DNA from: an uncultured Veillonella sp.
Lineage (GTDB): Bacteria; Bacillota; Negativicutes; Veillonellales; Veillonellaceae
DNA: 11,053 nucleotides
Direction of reading: 5' to 3'
Assembly (NCBI GenBank): GCA_934216375.1
Contig: CAKQBP010000028.1
Location: 1-11,053, forward strand
The position numbers were made by a program, and so were the translations under genes. Shown in pieces: positions 1 to 7,521 of the stretch (its first letter is position 1; the number at the start of each line of letters is the position of its first letter). The notes beneath the pieces are model-generated. The model searched no databases. It saw only the letters and a program-made list of their open reading frames with translations, and was not told where the DNA came from.

Positions 1-870
1 CCCTACATCAGTCAACGTTTGTGTAAAGGATTGAGGGTTTCCGATTCCACTTACAGCCATAATGCGTTGTTCCTTATAAGCATCTACAGAAGCCCCAACA
101 GAGCCATTAGCCCACTCATCTAAGGTATACATAAATCGCGGTTTATGTGTTGTTTCATAAACAGGTACATTGGGAATCATCTGAGTTAATCGCTTTCGAA
201 TGCCAGATACAATACCTGGTGCTACTTGATCAACCTTCGTAAGAACGATAATATTAGCGCGCTGTAAACCACTAAGTGGTTCACGTAATAGTCCCCGTGG
301 CAATACATGTTCATAGCCAAACGGATTGGATGCATCGATTAGTACAATATCAATATCTCTTGCTAGTGCACGATGTTGAAAGCCATCATCCATAATAAGA
401 CAATCGGCACCTAACTCATTAATAGCGATTTCCGCAGATTTGGAACGTTCACGTCCAATGATTACATTAGATTTTTGTAAAACCTTAGCCAGTAACCAAG
501 CCTCATCACCACTGATAGATGGCTCTACAAGCATTGTCCCGTCTTTAGAAATAATAATATTTTTGTTATTATCTTCTGCACGGTACCCACGACTAAGAAC
601 AGTAGGATGAAGCCCCTTTTGAGTAAGCACATCACAAATAAATCGCACCATCGGTGTTTTTCCAGTACCACCAGCCGTAATGTTGCCAACGCTGATTACA
701 GGCACTGTAACTTTCGTAACGCCTTTACCCTCATCAAATCGAGCATTGCGTATTGATACAGCCTTCTCATAACCTTTACTCAAAAGGCCTAAACTGGAAC
801 GAGCTATATCACCTAATACGGATTGATCTTCACCACTAACGATGGATTTGAATAATGCTTCCCCACTCAT
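1..870 (-). CDS. lpxK: Tetraacyldisaccharide 4'-kinase LpxK, 3' end cut by the left window edge
   Basis: LpxK uses ATP to phosphorylate the 4' position of the tetraacyl disaccharide 1-phosphate, giving lipid IVA on the cytoplasmic face of the inner membrane. The frame is open from an ATG at 868-870 to base 1, giving 290 residues with no stop; the family usually has about 320 to 360, so the last few dozen residues lie outside. Visible motifs are the family's P-loop, GNITAGGTGKT at residues 62-72 directly after the PVISV strand, an SRGYR segment shortly downstream, and DDGFQHR at residues 161-167, which corresponds to the conserved DDG(L/F)QH motif. The start has an ideal AGGAGG at 879-884, 8 bases upstream. 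The gene follows kdtA after a 55-base gap, which fits the consecutive LpxK and KdtA steps. Identification is firm; only the C-terminus is unseen. Confidence 0.95.
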   Translation of the reverse strand, partial: MSGEALFKSIVSGEDQSVLGDIARSSLGLLSKGYEKAVSIRNARFDEGKGVTKVTVPVISVGNITAGGTGKTPMVRFICDVLTQKGLHPTVLSRGYRAEDNNKNIIISKDGTMLVEPSISGDEAWLLAKVLQKSNVIIGRERSKSAEIAINELGADCLIMDDGFQHRALARDIDIVLIDASNPFGYEHVLPRGLLREPLSGLQRANIIVLTKVDQVAPGIVSGIRKRLTQMIPNVPVYETTHKPRFMYTLDEWANGSVGASVDAYKEQRIMAVSGIGNPQSFTQTLTDVG

Positions 871-878
871 AGATGACT

Positions 879-884
879 CCTCCT
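879..884 (-). promoter_or_regulatory. Ribosome binding site of lpxK
   Basis: The minus strand reads AGGAGG here, 8 bases before the ATG at 870-868. It fixes the lpxK start, because the conserved LpxK homology begins only some tens of residues in and does not itself decide the N-terminus. Confidence 0.85.
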
Positions 885-899
885 ATTATGTAATACAGT

Positions 900-923
900 A
901 GACTAATCTAACAAATTTAGTCT
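900..923 (-). repeat. Inverted repeat between kdtA and lpxK
   Basis: Arms agactaa (900-906) and ttagtct (917-923) are perfect complements of 7 bp around a 10-base loop, just after the kdtA stop. On the minus strand it is not followed by a T run, so it does not look like an efficient intrinsic terminator. It could be a weak RNA hairpin or a protein site. The AGACTA/TAGTCT half sites recur in the palindrome at 8465-8484. Confidence 0.4.
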
Positions 924-925
924 TA

Positions 926-2230
926 CTACGGAATAATTTGATGTTTCTCAAATAACAAGCGCAACTCTTGTGTATTACGCCGCGTAGCACCACGATTTTC
1001 TTTAATGATATCCAGGCAGTTTTGCCCCATCTCATTAGCCAAGTCTCTATCCTTACACAAACGCAAGACCATAGCGGTTAGCTCTTTACCATTCTTCACT
1101 TGCTCACAAGCATTTCGAGAGTTTAATAAGGCGAAAATTTCTTTAAAGTTAAACATATGAGGCCCAACCAAAATTGGCTTACCATGTGCAGCTGGTTCCA
1201 AAATATTATGACCTCCAGTTTTAACAAGAGAGCCACCAACAAAGATAATATCGCCTAAGCTATACAGTCGTCCAAGTTCACCAATGGTATCTAAAACGAC
1301 AACGGGAATACCTTCATGAACAGGCTCTTTCATATCACTACGACAAATAGCACTCAATTCATAACGCTTTGCAAGATTTTGTACATCATGACCGCGATAA
1401 ATCTCGCGAGGTGCAATCAATAAACGGGCTTGTGGATACTCTTTCAATACTTGCTTAAAAGTTTCAAAAATAGCCTCTTCTTCACCTTTGTGAGTACTAC
1501 CTGCAATAATGATAGGATGATTATTCCCAAAGCCAAACTCATCGAGAAGAGCTTGTTTTTCTTCATATGATACGGTGGCATACGTTTGATCGTATTTCAT
1601 ATTACCTGTTACGGTAATATCAGGTGTATGAGCACCTAAACTTTCAATATACGCCGCATCAAATTTGGACTGCATGCAGAAACGCTCAATAGAACGTAAC
1701 ATTTCACGCGTAAAAGCACTGATATACTTATAACGTTTCATACTGCGATCTGAAATGCGTCCATTAACCATCATAACTGGAATATTTTCCGATTCGGCGA
1801 TACGCAAGAAGTTTGGCCAAATTTCAGTTTCTACGAGTAAAATAGTAATCGGCTTAATAATATGTAAAATTTTACGAGTTAAATATGGTAAATCAAGGGG
1901 AAAGAAAATAATTCCTTCTGCTTCAGGAATGATACGATGAGCCATAGCATGACCAGTAGCAGTAACTACGGACACAACCACAACAGCTTCAGGAAATTCC
2001 TTTTTAACCTCTTTTACCAATGGACTGGTAGCCACAATTTCCCCTACGGAAGCGGCGTGAATCCAAATAGCACGACGCCCTTCAATTTTCTTTAATAGCG
2101 AAGCGGGCATATAGCCTGCACTTTGTTTGATACGCTCATAAAAGCCATCTTCAAAGGCAAGTCGGTATAAAATAACCGGAATCAAGCCTATCCAATAAAA
2201 TATGAGCAATACGTTATATATCCAGTACAT
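926..2230 (-). CDS. kdtA (waaA): 3-deoxy-D-manno-octulosonic acid (Kdo) transferase
   Basis: KdtA/WaaA is a GT30, GT-B fold glycosyltransferase that moves Kdo from CMP-Kdo onto lipid IVA at the inner face of the inner membrane. The 434 residues match the family (E. coli about 425). A hydrophobic segment at residues 4-24 is the expected membrane anchor. HAASVGE at 58-64 holds the catalytic glutamate (E64). VETEIWPN at 133-140 and NGRIS at 156-160 are typical of the N-terminal domain; GSTHKGEE near 244-251 and GGSLVKTGGHNILEP at 332-346 form the CMP-Kdo side of the C-terminal domain. The ATG lies 2 bases after the msbA stop, with AAAGGA at 2236-2241 overlapping the msbA stop codon region, so translation is probably coupled. 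Whether it adds one Kdo or two cannot be read from sequence alone. Confidence 0.97.
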   Translation of the reverse strand: MYWIYNVLLIFYWIGLIPVILYRLAFEDGFYERIKQSAGYMPASLLKKIEGRRAIWIHAASVGEIVATSPLVKEVKKEFPEAVVVVSVVTATGHAMAHRIIPEAEGIIFFPLDLPYLTRKILHIIKPITILLVETEIWPNFLRIAESENIPVMMVNGRISDRSMKRYKYISAFTREMLRSIERFCMQSKFDAAYIESLGAHTPDITVTGNMKYDQTYATVSYEEKQALLDEFGFGNNHPIIIAGSTHKGEEEAIFETFKQVLKEYPQARLLIAPREIYRGHDVQNLAKRYELSAICRSDMKEPVHEGIPVVVLDTIGELGRLYSLGDIIFVGGSLVKTGGHNILEPAAHGKPILVGPHMFNFKEIFALLNSRNACEQVKNGKELTAMVLRLCKDRDLANEMGQNCLDIIKENRGATRRNTQELRLLFEKHQIIP

Positions 2231-2232
2231 GG

Positions 2233-3963
2233 TTATCCTTTATTGGAGAATTGAACGGAATAAAGATGATTGTACAATCCGCCGTCAACAGCTAATAGCT
2301 CTTGGTGAGTCCCCTGCTCTACCAAGCGACCTTGATTAAGTACAACAATTTGATGAGCATTTTGAACAGTGCTCAATCTATGGGCAATGACAAATGCCGT
2401 ACGTCCTTTCATGAGACGATCTAACGCCTCTTGTACAAGCTTTTCACTCTCAGTATCTAAAGCAGATGTAGCTTCATCTAAAATTAGAATTCGAGGATCT
2501 TTTAAAATAGCACGTGCGATAGCAACCCGTTGACGTTGTCCACCAGATAGCGAACTGCCTCGTTCACCTACAATCGTATCGAGACCATCAGGCATTTTCT
2601 CAACGAACTCAAGTACGTTAGCCGCTTTAGCCGCTTCATACACTTCTTCATCGGAGGCATCTAAACGACCATACAAGATGTTCTCTTTGATAGTAGCATT
2701 GAATAAAACTGTTTCTTGTGGTACAAGACCAATTTGTTCACGCAAGGATTTAAAAGTAACATCTTTCACGTCATAACCATCAATTGTAATAGAACCACCG
2801 GTTACATCATAAAAACGAGGTAGTAGGTTAGCGAGAGTTGTCTTACCTGCACCGGATGGACCAACAAGGGCCACACTTTCACCAGCCTTAACAGACAAGG
2901 TGAAGTTTTCCAATGCAGCCTTTTCACCACCATAGGAGAAGGAAACATTGTTGAATTCTACATTACCTGTAATATTAGGCAATATAACAGCATCGGTTTT
3001 CTCCACAACATCTGTTTTAGTATCTAAAATCTCAAATACGCGGTCAGCAGCAGCCAATGCTTTTTGAATATTACCATATACTTGGCTCAAACGTTTTACA
3101 GGATTGGACAAGTTAATCGCATAAATCAAGAAGGCAATCAAAGAACCAGCCGTGATGGCACCTGTTACTACGGAGTAACCACCGTACCAAAGGATGACCG
3201 CTACAGCGATTGCCGCAGAAAACTCAACCATTGGACTTAACAAACTAGTCAATTTAGTAGCTTTAATAACCGCTTTAAAGTTGCGATCATTTTCATCTTC
3301 AAAACGCTTACGCTCAAAATCTTCACGAGCAAAGGATTTTACAACGCGAACTGCACTAATTACCTCTTGTAAAAGTGCCGTAATATCAGCTACGCGCCCT
3401 TGAACATCGTGCCCTGCCACTCGAAGCTTTTTACCAAAAACATTAATAATCACTAAAACTACGGGAACCGTAATAAAAGTAACTAACGTCAGTTTCCAAT
3501 CAATGAGAAGCATGGACACCAAAGAACCGATAAGTGTTACAGATTCAGTGATGAAAGAAATCAAGTTATCTACCACAGCCGTTTGCAATGCAGCTACGTC
3601 ATTTGTAAGATTACTCATGATAACACCCGTTTTACGGCGATCAAAGTAAGATAAGCTTAATCTTTGTAAGTGATTGAATATGGCCTCACGGACATCGATA
3701 ATCACGCGCTGTCCGATGTAGGACATGTTATAGGTTTGACCATAGGTAGCAAAGCCACGAATTAAGAAGATGAGTATGATAGCACCTACAATGAGGTTCA
3801 ACATAAACATATTCTTTTCATCTAACACTTGGTCTACTACATTCTTAATCAGCCAAGGTACTACCAAATAGGCTGCAGCGGCGACAATCATGCAGAACAC
3901 TGCAAAAAGCATCCGCTTATAATAAGGCTTTACAAAATATAAGAGCCTAGAATAACTATTCAT
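2233..3963 (-). CDS. msbA: Lipid A export ATP-binding/permease protein MsbA (ABC transporter)
   Basis: This is a half-size ABC exporter whose dimer flips lipid A-core from the inner to the outer leaflet of the inner membrane. From the chosen start it has 576 residues (E. coli MsbA 582). The N-terminal half has the hydrophobic helices of a type IV exporter. The ATPase domain shows Walker A GPSGAGKTT at 368-376, a Q-loop glutamine at 416, signature LSGGQ at 472-476, Walker B ILILDEA at 492-498 and the switch histidine at 528. The frame could begin at a TTG at 3993-3991, but the ATG at 3963-3961 has AAGGAG 7 bases upstream and gives the usual short cytoplasmic N-terminus. It overlaps the end of lpxB by 8 bases. 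Related exporters carry other lipids or drugs, so the MsbA role rests partly on its place between lpxB and kdtA. Confidence 0.92.
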   Translation of the reverse strand: MNSYSRLLYFVKPYYKRMLFAVFCMIVAAAAYLVVPWLIKNVVDQVLDEKNMFMLNLIVGAIILIFLIRGFATYGQTYNMSYIGQRVIIDVREAIFNHLQRLSLSYFDRRKTGVIMSNLTNDVAALQTAVVDNLISFITESVTLIGSLVSMLLIDWKLTLVTFITVPVVLVIINVFGKKLRVAGHDVQGRVADITALLQEVISAVRVVKSFAREDFERKRFEDENDRNFKAVIKATKLTSLLSPMVEFSAAIAVAVILWYGGYSVVTGAITAGSLIAFLIYAINLSNPVKRLSQVYGNIQKALAAADRVFEILDTKTDVVEKTDAVILPNITGNVEFNNVSFSYGGEKAALENFTLSVKAGESVALVGPSGAGKTTLANLLPRFYDVTGGSITIDGYDVKDVTFKSLREQIGLVPQETVLFNATIKENILYGRLDASDEEVYEAAKAANVLEFVEKMPDGLDTIVGERGSSLSGGQRQRVAIARAILKDPRILILDEATSALDTESEKLVQEALDRLMKGRTAFVIAHRLSTVQNAHQIVVLNQGRLVEQGTHQELLAVDGGLYNHLYSVQFSNKG

Positions 3964-5098
3964 TACATTTCTCCTTACCGAGATTATATACAAGATGTGC
4001 TACCCGTTTTACTGCACCCGGCTCACCTAATTTATGACGTACTTCGCGCAATTCACTGCGCATAGCTTCATTTTTGTCTACATCGCTGAGCAATGGTTCT
4101 ACCAAAGACACAATTGCGTCTGGAGTGACAGCATCTTGTAATAATTCGGGAATGACTTCTTTACCCGCTACAATATTAGGCAAGCCCACATGTGTTACAT
4201 TCACAACCATCTTACCAATACCATACGTAATTGGAGATACACGATACAATAATACCGTTGGCAATTCCATCATCGCCGTTTCTAATGTAGCGGTTCCTGA
4301 TGCGGCAAGGCACACATCACAAATCTGCATCAAGTCATATATATGGTCTTCCGTAATCGTAACAGGCACCTTATGAACATCGATAAACTCTTCTAGCTCA
4401 CTTCGATCAATTGTATGTGCTCGAGGCAAGAAGAATTGAATATCTTCATGCTTCGCCATCAATTGCTCACCACTTTTTAACATCGTATCAAGTAAGGATA
4501 AAACCTCTTGTTTACGACTGCCAGGCATGAGCAATACCTTTTTAGCCTCTTTGCGAGCCCCAAAGTATTCTTCGGCCGCATCCTTAGTCATCGTAGGATG
4601 TACGATATCGAGTAAAGGATGACCCACAAAATCTACATCACATTTATACTTGCGATACGCTTCAGCTTCAAATGGAAAAATAGATGCGACCTTAGTTACA
4701 TACTTACGGATTGTATTACCTCGACTACTATGCCACGCCCAAATCGTTGGAGCAATATAATACAAAACAGGAATCCCCAGTTCATGAGCCACCGCAGCTA
4801 ATTTCATATTAAAACCTGGATAATCTACACAAACGAGAATATCTGGTTTTTCCTTCATCATGACACGTTTCAAGTACGTGCGCAGCTTAAAGAATTTTGG
4901 CAATGATTTCACAATCTCTACAATACCAATGACACCAAGGTTCTTAATGTCATACACAATACGAACACCAGCGCGTTCCATCAGGGTGCCACCCATACCA
5001 AACATCTCTACAGAAGGATCTATTTCTCTCAATGCATTGGCTACACTTGCCGCATGAGTATCGCCGGAAGCTTCACCGGCGGAAAACATGACTTTCAT
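3956..5098 (-). CDS. lpxB: Lipid A disaccharide synthase
   Basis: LpxB is a GT19 glycosyltransferase that condenses lipid X with UDP-2,3-diacylglucosamine, forming the beta-1,6 disaccharide 1-phosphate and releasing UDP at the membrane surface. Its 380 residues match E. coli LpxB (382). The family signature GEASGD is at residues 8-13, MGG follows at 35-37, and YYIAPTIWAWH at 113-123 corresponds to the conserved SP(S/T)xWAW segment. FVGHPLLD at 157-164 and MPGSRKQEV at 191-199 are hallmark donor-domain motifs. The ATG overlaps the lpxI stop by one base (TAATG), and the 3' end overlaps msbA by 8 bases, consistent with coupled translation. Its substrates come from LpxI and LpxD, both encoded nearby. 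I see nothing irregular in it. Confidence 0.97.
   Translation of the reverse strand: MKVMFSAGEASGDTHAASVANALREIDPSVEMFGMGGTLMERAGVRIVYDIKNLGVIGIVEIVKSLPKFFKLRTYLKRVMMKEKPDILVCVDYPGFNMKLAAVAHELGIPVLYYIAPTIWAWHSSRGNTIRKYVTKVASIFPFEAEAYRKYKCDVDFVGHPLLDIVHPTMTKDAAEEYFGARKEAKKVLLMPGSRKQEVLSLLDTMLKSGEQLMAKHEDIQFFLPRAHTIDRSELEEFIDVHKVPVTITEDHIYDLMQICDVCLAASGTATLETAMMELPTVLLYRVSPITYGIGKMVVNVTHVGLPNIVAGKEVIPELLQDAVTPDAIVSLVEPLLSDVDKNEAMRSELREVRHKLGEPGAVKRVAHLVYNLGKEKCNE
3971..3976 (-). promoter_or_regulatory. Ribosome binding site deciding the msbA start
   Basis: The minus strand reads AAGGAG, 7 bases before the ATG at 3963. It lies inside the lpxB coding sequence. No comparable motif precedes the TTG at 3993, so the shorter MsbA is preferred. 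Confidence 0.75.
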
Positions 5099-5934
5099 TA
5101 TGCATCCTTTCTGGAATTTACAAATTCTTGGTCTACAGCACAGATAACAATACCATGACGATCTGCCATATTAAGCACATCTTGTTGTTGTACGAAAATA
5201 GTCTTTTCCGCTTCTACAGCTAGCACCTTACAACCGCTATCAATCATAGACATGAGAGTTTTTATGCCTACTGCTGGCACATCAAAGCGTACGTCTTGAT
5301 TTGGTTTTTCTGTTTTAACAACAATCGCATCTCCGCGCCCCAGTTCTCCACCTCTCAAGATACACTTGTCAGTCCCTTCAATGGCTTCAATTGCCATGAC
5401 CGCCTTATGTTTAACAACAACGGTTTGACCAATATCAAGGGCCCCCATTTGTTTAGCTAATTCAAAACCAAAACAAATATCAGCCCATTGCTCATCTGTA
5501 GGTTGTGCTTTTGAAAGCACTCCTACCTTTGGCATAAAAGGTTTCAAGTATGCTGTTTGATCTAATACTTTAAAGCCTTCCCGTTCGATTTCATCAACGA
5601 TGGCAAGCATAATCGTATCATCTTTACGATTTTTGAGCCGCTTTAAAACGCCTAATGTTTTTAAATCAGGAAATGTAAGGCCTTTAAAGAGAATCTCTTT
5701 AGTGACTTTTCCAAGCATAGTTAACTCTTGAACCTCTTCTTTTTTCAAGGTTTTAAAGATTTTACCTAGTTTAGCAACACCAATATCATAGAAAGCATCA
5801 GCCTCAGCCTTTAGAGCTGGGTCAATATCAGGTACTACACCGATAACAACCACCTCGTGGCCCAATACATGAGCGGCACGCATGAATTCTACAGGCAAAA
5901 CACCAATGCCCGCAATTAATCCTACCTTTGCCAA
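5098..5934 (-). CDS. lpxI: UDP-2,3-diacylglucosamine pyrophosphatase LpxI
   Basis: LpxI (formerly DUF1009) hydrolyses UDP-2,3-diacylglucosamine to lipid X plus UMP. It replaces the unrelated LpxH or LpxG used by other bacteria. The 278 residues match family size. The N-terminus LIAGIGVLPVEF (residues 6-17) fits the family's usual G-x-LP opening. The C-terminal domain has EAIEGTDKCI at 183-192 and RFDVPAVGIKT at 216-226; D218 is the likely counterpart of the catalytic aspartate described in Caulobacter LpxI, which is my alignment by eye. The start is TTG at 5934-5932, supported by AGGAGGT 6 bases upstream, with no better ATG. It is the first gene after the AT-rich gap and the only enzyme seen here for this step, and it feeds LpxB directly downstream. 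Confidence 0.94.
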   Translation of the reverse strand: MAKVGLIAGIGVLPVEFMRAAHVLGHEVVVIGVVPDIDPALKAEADAFYDIGVAKLGKIFKTLKKEEVQELTMLGKVTKEILFKGLTFPDLKTLGVLKRLKNRKDDTIMLAIVDEIEREGFKVLDQTAYLKPFMPKVGVLSKAQPTDEQWADICFGFELAKQMGALDIGQTVVVKHKAVMAIEAIEGTDKCILRGGELGRGDAIVVKTEKPNQDVRFDVPAVGIKTLMSMIDSGCKVLAVEAEKTIFVQQQDVLNMADRHGIVICAVDQEFVNSRKDA

Positions 5935-5940
5935 GACTAT

Positions 5941-5947
5941 ACCTCCT
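5941..5947 (-). promoter_or_regulatory. Strong ribosome binding site for the TTG start of lpxI
   Basis: The minus strand reads AGGAGGT, a full match to the anti-SD core, 6 bases before the TTG at 5934. This is what supports a TTG start for lpxI. Confidence 0.85.
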
Positions 5948-5951
5948 AGAT

Positions 5952-5963
5952 GGCCTCACGGCC
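5952..5963 (-). promoter_or_regulatory. Small GNRA-type hairpin just upstream of the lpxI ribosome binding site
   Basis: In the transcript the sequence is GGCC-GTGA-GGCC: a four-base all-G/C stem closed by a GTGA (GNRA) tetraloop, ending 4 bases before AGGAGGT. It stands out in an otherwise very AT-rich leader. It could hold the ribosome site open or serve as a protein or RNA contact. It is seen in sequence only, and a 12-base hairpin can arise by chance. Confidence 0.4.
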
Positions 5964-6227
5964 TATATATCAATTAGTAATTTCAAGTTCACTATGAAAA
6001 TACCTAAAAATAGACATAATCATATACAATATATTTTACTATAAATAGCTACTTTTTACCATTAAAAAGCCAAGGTTTATGCCCTTTTCTTCATCATTTT
6101 ATTAAAATTTCCTTATTACTTTTAACTACTAAAACATCTATAAATATATCTATCAAAACTTTTTATAATTATGAAAATATAATGCAAATTATCATTAATA
6201 TAAAACTCAACCAGTTATAATGTACAC

Positions 6228-6255
6228 AAAAAGACCTCGTACATTGTACGAGGTC
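6228..6255 (-). terminator. Intrinsic terminator after lpxA
   Basis: Perfect 10-bp arms gacctcgtac (6233-6242) and gtacgaggtc (6246-6255) surround a 3-base loop, and on the minus strand the stem is followed by TTTTT (6232-6228). The stem begins 7 bases after the lpxA stop codon. This is a textbook Rho-independent terminator ending the lpxC-fabZ-lpxA unit. The plus-strand side lacks a good T run, so it acts in one direction. Confidence 0.92.
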
Positions 6256-6262
6256 CTCATAA

Positions 6263-7075
6263 TTAGTCGCGACGAGTACGCATAATTCCCCTATCAGCAT
6301 TGCGTAGGAAGCGTAATAAATTTTCAATTTCTACGGAAGAATCCAATTGTAATTCCATTTCTTCAATCGCCTTAGATAAGCTGAATCCAGAACGATAAAT
6401 AATACGGAATGCCTGTTTCAAATCACGTCGTACATCTTCGGAAATCCCTGCACGAGATAATCCTACAGAGTTAAGACCGATAACACGTGCCGGTTGACCA
6501 TCAGCAATTACGTAAGGTGGGATATCTTGTACCACCTTAGCCATTCCGCCAACCATAGCGTTACGACCGATTTTAACAAATTGATGAATACCAGCAAGAC
6601 CGCCAATAACTACACGATCTTCAACGATAGCGTGACCTGCAAGGCCTGCACAGTTACTCATTATTACATTATTACCAACGATACAGTTGTGAGCCACATG
6701 TGTACATGCTTGAAGTAAGCAATTATTGCCTACACGTGTTTCTTCACCCTCACCAGTAGCGCGGCTAATAGTTACGAACTCACGAATAACCGTTTCATCA
6801 CCAATATTACAATAGCTTTTTTCGCCTTTAAATTTTAAATCTTGCGGTTCCAACCCAATAGATGCGTTAGGATAAATTTCACAACGCTTACCAATGGTTG
6901 TCCAACCACCAATTACAACATGTGCACCGATTTGTGTGCCATCGCCAATCTCGACATGTTCGCCGATAACAGCGCCAGGACCTACGATTACATCTTTGCC
7001 CAATTTAGCATTTGGATGGACTATGGCTGTACTATGGATGTTGGATTCCGCATTTTCCATGCCTACAACTATCAC
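6263..7075 (-). CDS. lpxA: UDP-N-acetylglucosamine O-acyltransferase
   Basis: LpxA is the first enzyme of lipid A synthesis. It transfers a 3-hydroxyacyl chain from ACP to the 3-OH of UDP-GlcNAc in the cytoplasm, as a trimer of left-handed beta helices. Hexapeptide repeats run through the N-terminal two thirds. The catalytic histidine sits in THVAHNCIVGN, matching E. coli H125, and GGLAGIHQF and the C-terminal IIYRSG segment are typical. The start is unsettled. GTG at 7075-7073 has AGGAG 8 bases upstream (7088-7084) and gives 270 residues. ATG at 7060 gives 265, closer to E. coli (262), but lacks a ribosome site. A GTG at 7084 would overlap that AGGAG. It follows fabZ by about 20 bases and ends at a strong terminator. 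Chain-length preference cannot be read here. Confidence 0.95.
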   Translation of the reverse strand: MIVVGMENAESNIHSTAIVHPNAKLGKDVIVGPGAVIGEHVEIGDGTQIGAHVVIGGWTTIGKRCEIYPNASIGLEPQDLKFKGEKSYCNIGDETVIREFVTISRATGEGEETRVGNNCLLQACTHVAHNCIVGNNVIMSNCAGLAGHAIVEDRVVIGGLAGIHQFVKIGRNAMVGGMAKVVQDIPPYVIADGQPARVIGLNSVGLSRAGISEDVRRDLKQAFRIIYRSGFSLSKAIEEMELQLDSSVEIENLLRFLRNADRGIMRTRRD

Positions 7076-7083
7076 TACAATCA

Positions 7084-7088
7084 CTCCT
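7084..7088 (-). promoter_or_regulatory. Ribosome binding site favouring a GTG start for lpxA
   Basis: AGGAG on the minus strand lies 8 bases before GTG 7075-7073 but 23 bases before ATG 7060-7058. The spacing therefore argues for the GTG, against the ATG that homologue length would suggest. Confidence 0.55.
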
Positions 7089-7095
7089 CATTCTA

Positions 7096-7521
7096 TTATA
7101 CAAGGGCAAACATGTATTCACCGCTAGCGCACAATTTGTCGCCAACATAGGCACGGCCTTCAACCTTGCCCATTTTACCTTTAATTTTAACAATATCTAC
7201 CTCCATGCGAACTTGATCGCCAGGTTTTACAGGATGGCGGAAACGCACTTTATCAATACCTGTAAACATAGGAGTAAGCCCACGATTTTCCTCAGGGTAC
7301 AATAATGCAATACCACCAACTTGAGCAATAGCCTCAGTCAATAATACGCCCGGCATAACTGGGTTACCTGGGAAATGACCTTGGAAGAATAATTCGTTGA
7401 ATGTAGCATTTTTAATGCCCACAGCACGTTTCATAGGTTCTAACTCAACAATGCGATCCACTAAAAGCATTGGATAACGATGAGGTAAAATTTCTAAAAT
7501 ATCTTCGTGATTAAGAATCAT
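7096..7521 (-). CDS. fabZ: 3-hydroxyacyl-[acyl-carrier-protein] dehydratase FabZ
   Basis: FabZ dehydrates 3-hydroxyacyl-ACP to trans-2-enoyl-ACP in fatty acid synthesis and so competes with LpxA and LpxD for hydroxyacyl-ACP. The 141-residue hotdog-fold protein opens with ILEILPHRYPMLLVD (residues 8-22), the standard FabZ N-terminus. The active-site pair is clear: H49 in GHFPGNPVMPG and E63 in LLTEAIAQ. Its ATG overlaps the lpxC stop (ATGA, 4 bases), with AGGGAG at 7530-7535, 8 bases upstream. Being coupled to lpxC and next to lpxA is consistent with balancing membrane phospholipid against lipid A, a relationship known in E. coli. FabZ rather than FabA is indicated by the short length and the N-terminal motif. 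Confidence 0.96.
   Translation of the reverse strand: MILNHEDILEILPHRYPMLLVDRIVELEPMKRAVGIKNATFNELFFQGHFPGNPVMPGVLLTEAIAQVGGIALLYPEENRGLTPMFTGIDKVRFRHPVKPGDQVRMEVDIVKIKGKMGKVEGRAYVGDKLCASGEYMFALV

Larger units (their letters stand above)
5935..6262 (-). other. AT-rich 328-base intergenic region, lpxA end to lpxI start
   Basis: I see no convincing coding frame or RNA gene on either strand. It contains the lpxA terminator (6228-6255), a hairpin with arms cttttta (6052-6058) and taaaaag (6063-6069), the small G/C hairpin at 5952-5963 and the lpxI ribosome binding site. The lpxI promoter should lie here, but no pair of good -35 and -10 boxes at 16 to 18 bases stands out on the minus strand. The best fragments are TTGATA at 6156-6151 and TATAGT or TATGAT near 6043-6019, none with a convincing partner. 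Confidence 0.6.

Noticed and set aside
871..925. Possible internal promoter for lpxK (TTGTTA with CATAAT, 18-base spacing)
   Set aside because: The predicted transcript would start inside the AGGAGG ribosome site, leaving no usable leader. A chance match is more likely.
3964..3993. Longer MsbA beginning at TTG 3993
   Set aside because: The extra ten residues lie inside lpxB and lack a ribosome site, while ATG 3963 has AAGGAG at 7 bases and gives the usual length.
6052..6069. Hairpin cttttta/taaaaag in the lpxI leader as a terminator
   Set aside because: The stem is nearly all A/T and no T run follows outside it, so it is too weak to call.
6163..6200. PerR-like (TTATAATTATGAAAA) and Fur-like (AATGATAATTTGCATTAT) sequences in the lpxI leader
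   Set aside because: The first matches the PerR consensus at 13 of 15 positions, but the region is almost entirely A and T, so such matches are expected by chance. The Fur-like repeat has the wrong spacer. No promoter can be placed beside either.
6216..6221. TATAAT on the plus strand in the lpxA-lpxI gap
   Set aside because: No -35 box stands at a suitable distance and no plus-strand gene lies downstream; it would run into antisense lpxA.
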